Source of the DNA: Gemmatimonas sp.
Lineage (GTDB): Bacteria; Gemmatimonadota; Gemmatimonadetes; Gemmatimonadales; Gemmatimonadaceae
Length of the DNA: 64,000 nt
Reading direction: 5' to 3'
Assembly (NCBI GenBank): GCA_023910675.1
Contig: JAAVWC010000003.1
Coordinates: 124,001 to 188,000 of the forward strand
Position 1 is the stretch's first letter; each line of letters starts with the position of its first letter. Below the pieces are notes generated by a model that was not told the origin of the DNA, did not search any database, and was given only the letters and a program-made list of their open reading frames with translations. The translations under genes and the position numbers were made by a program. This document shows positions 63,189-64,000 of this stretch, piece by piece.

Positions 63189-63692
63189 ATGACCTCCCCC
63201 GCAGTCTCTCAACGGCGCGCCGGTGTGCCGGCGCTGTTCGTGTGTCTTGGTGTGACCGGCGCCGCGGCGTTCGCGGCGGCCTTTGCCTCGCGAAGCTCCG
63301 CCGAGTTCTACGCGCTCCTGGTGAAGCCGGCGTGGGCGCCACCCGCATGGCTCTTCGGTCCCGTGTGGACCGTATTGTACGTGCTCATGGCGGTTGGAGC
63401 GTGGCGCGTGTGGCGCGCGGTGGGGCTCGAGCGGGCGACGGCGCCGCTGGGGCTGTACGTGTTGCAGCTCGCGTTGAACGCGCTCTGGACGTGGCTCTTT
63501 TTTGTCTGGCACGACGGACCCTGGGCAACGGCCGAAGTGCTCCTGCTCTGGGCAAGCATCGCGGCGACTATCGTGGCGTTTCGTCGACGCGATCGACCGG
63601 CCGCGCTGCTCTTGCTGCCGTACCTGCTGTGGGTCTCGTTCGCGAGTGCGCTGACCATCTCGGTCTGGCAGCGCAATCCTGGACTGTTGTAG
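63189..63692 (+). CDS. tspO: TspO/MBR-family membrane protein
   Basis: 167 residues with five membrane helices. Family motifs: LVKPAWAPPAWLFGPVWTVLY and LYVLQLALNALWTWLFF. TspO binds porphyrins and related ligands and has regulatory roles in bacteria. ATG 63189 preferred over TTG 63183. 76 bases after the metallophosphoesterase. Confidence 0.92.
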   Translation: MTSPAVSQRRAGVPALFVCLGVTGAAAFAAAFASRSSAEFYALLVKPAWAPPAWLFGPVWTVLYVLMAVGAWRVWRAVGLERATAPLGLYVLQLALNALWTWLFFVWHDGPWATAEVLLLWASIAATIVAFRRRDRPAALLLLPYLLWVSFASALTISVWQRNPGLL

Positions 63693-63696
63693 ACCG

Positions 63697-64000
63697 CTAC
63701 GCAAGCAGGTCGCGGGTCGCCTCGGCTGGCGAGCATACTCCTGCAAGCGCGAAGGCGAGGTCGAGCTCGTCGCGCAACAGCTGCAGGACATGCCGCGCGC
63801 CCGCCTCGCCATTCACCGCGAGGCCCCAGAGCAGCGGGCGTCCCAGCAGCACCGCCTGCGCTCCCATCGCCAGCGCCTTGAGCACGTCCGTTCCGCGACG
63901 GATTCCGCCGTCCACGAGCAGCACGCCGCGGCCGCCCATGGCGTCGGCCACCTCGGGAAGGGCTCGCGCTGTCGGAAGTGCCGTATCAAGCTGTCGACCG
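63697..64000 (-). CDS. FMN-dependent alpha-hydroxy acid oxidase/dehydrogenase, C-terminal part
   Basis: Open to the window edge; about 100 residues visible. GRQLDTALPTARALPEV, then VLLVDGGIRRGTDVLKALAMG and LLGRPLLWGLAVNGEAG are the end of the LctD/lactate-oxidase TIM barrel with phosphate-binding DGGxRRG and GRP. Substrate (lactate, glycolate or other) cannot be told. Convergent with tspO, four bases apart. Confidence 0.9.
   Translation of the reverse strand, partial: GRQLDTALPTARALPEVADAMGGRGVLLVDGGIRRGTDVLKALAMGAQAVLLGRPLLWGLAVNGEAGARHVLQLLRDELDLAFALAGVCSPAEATRDLLA

Overview
The window is a 64-kb piece of a high-GC Gram-negative chromosome. It carries lipid A-type acyltransferase and MtgA genes, outer-membrane beta-barrel proteins, many lipoproteins, a BlaR-like sensor fused to a TonB-plug-like tail, a DUF5916 protein and an M14 peptidase. 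This mix fits Gemmatimonadota best, but that placement is inference from gene style, not from a marker gene. No rRNA or CRISPR array was seen.

Layout. 1-10.3 kb is housekeeping: a GHL10-type glycosidase tail, apaG, an SDR protein, a TPR membrane protein, the ybbP-ybbA pair with divergent tesA, and efp. 10.46-11.36 kb is a seven-tRNA cluster (His, Trp, Glu-CTC, Glu-TTC, Asp, Leu-GAG, Thr-CGT). 11.36-14.04 kb is a decayed integrated element that ends in an exact 34-bp copy of the tRNA-Thr 3' end; it holds a truncated integrase, a cytosine methyltransferase fragment and a two-gene cassette with a JAMM-like motif. 14.1-17.2 kb has a 53-aa protein, a 5'-3' exonuclease, a nitroreductase and an MFS transporter. 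tRNA-Gly(CCC) at 17.27 kb is followed by a probable second island, up to a degenerate tRNA-Gly copy at 20.8 kb, with a repeat lipoprotein and a HicAB pair.

21-31 kb has an outer-membrane protein, an Xre-RES toxin-antitoxin pair whose toxin frame has no ATG/GTG/TTG at its 5' end, a VapBC pair whose toxin lacks the first catalytic Asp, a BlaI/BlaR pair with a clear promoter-operator, a Tat-exported TIM-barrel protein, and gene remnants (metallophosphoesterase, GMC oxidoreductase, DUF4403). 31-39.4 kb has mtgA, an LpxL-like acyltransferase, a CDF transporter, a PNPOx-like protein, PPK2 and a 1.4-kaa hybrid sensor kinase.

39.5-51.87 kb is the most notable accessory region: an island in tRNA-Pro(GGG) bounded by 42-bp direct repeats with one mismatch. 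It carries a PLD-fold nuclease facing two related SPPY-type DNA methyltransferases (one with an N-terminal helix-turn-helix and a palindrome at its start codon), a tyrosine integrase, a probably leaderless Xre regulator, a YbjN-like protein and unknown genes. Two intact insertion sequences (IS256-like with a 9-bp target duplication; IS5-like with CTAG duplication) have each split a gene. The nuclease plus two methyltransferases look like a BfiI/NgoFVII-like restriction-modification system.

52.4-64 kb is again chromosomal: a DUF5916-DoxX-lipoprotein operon, a TPR pseudogene with three lesions, a LytS/LytTR two-component pair, a frameshifted M14 carboxypeptidase, a metallophosphoesterase, TspO and the tail of an FMN-dependent hydroxy-acid oxidase.
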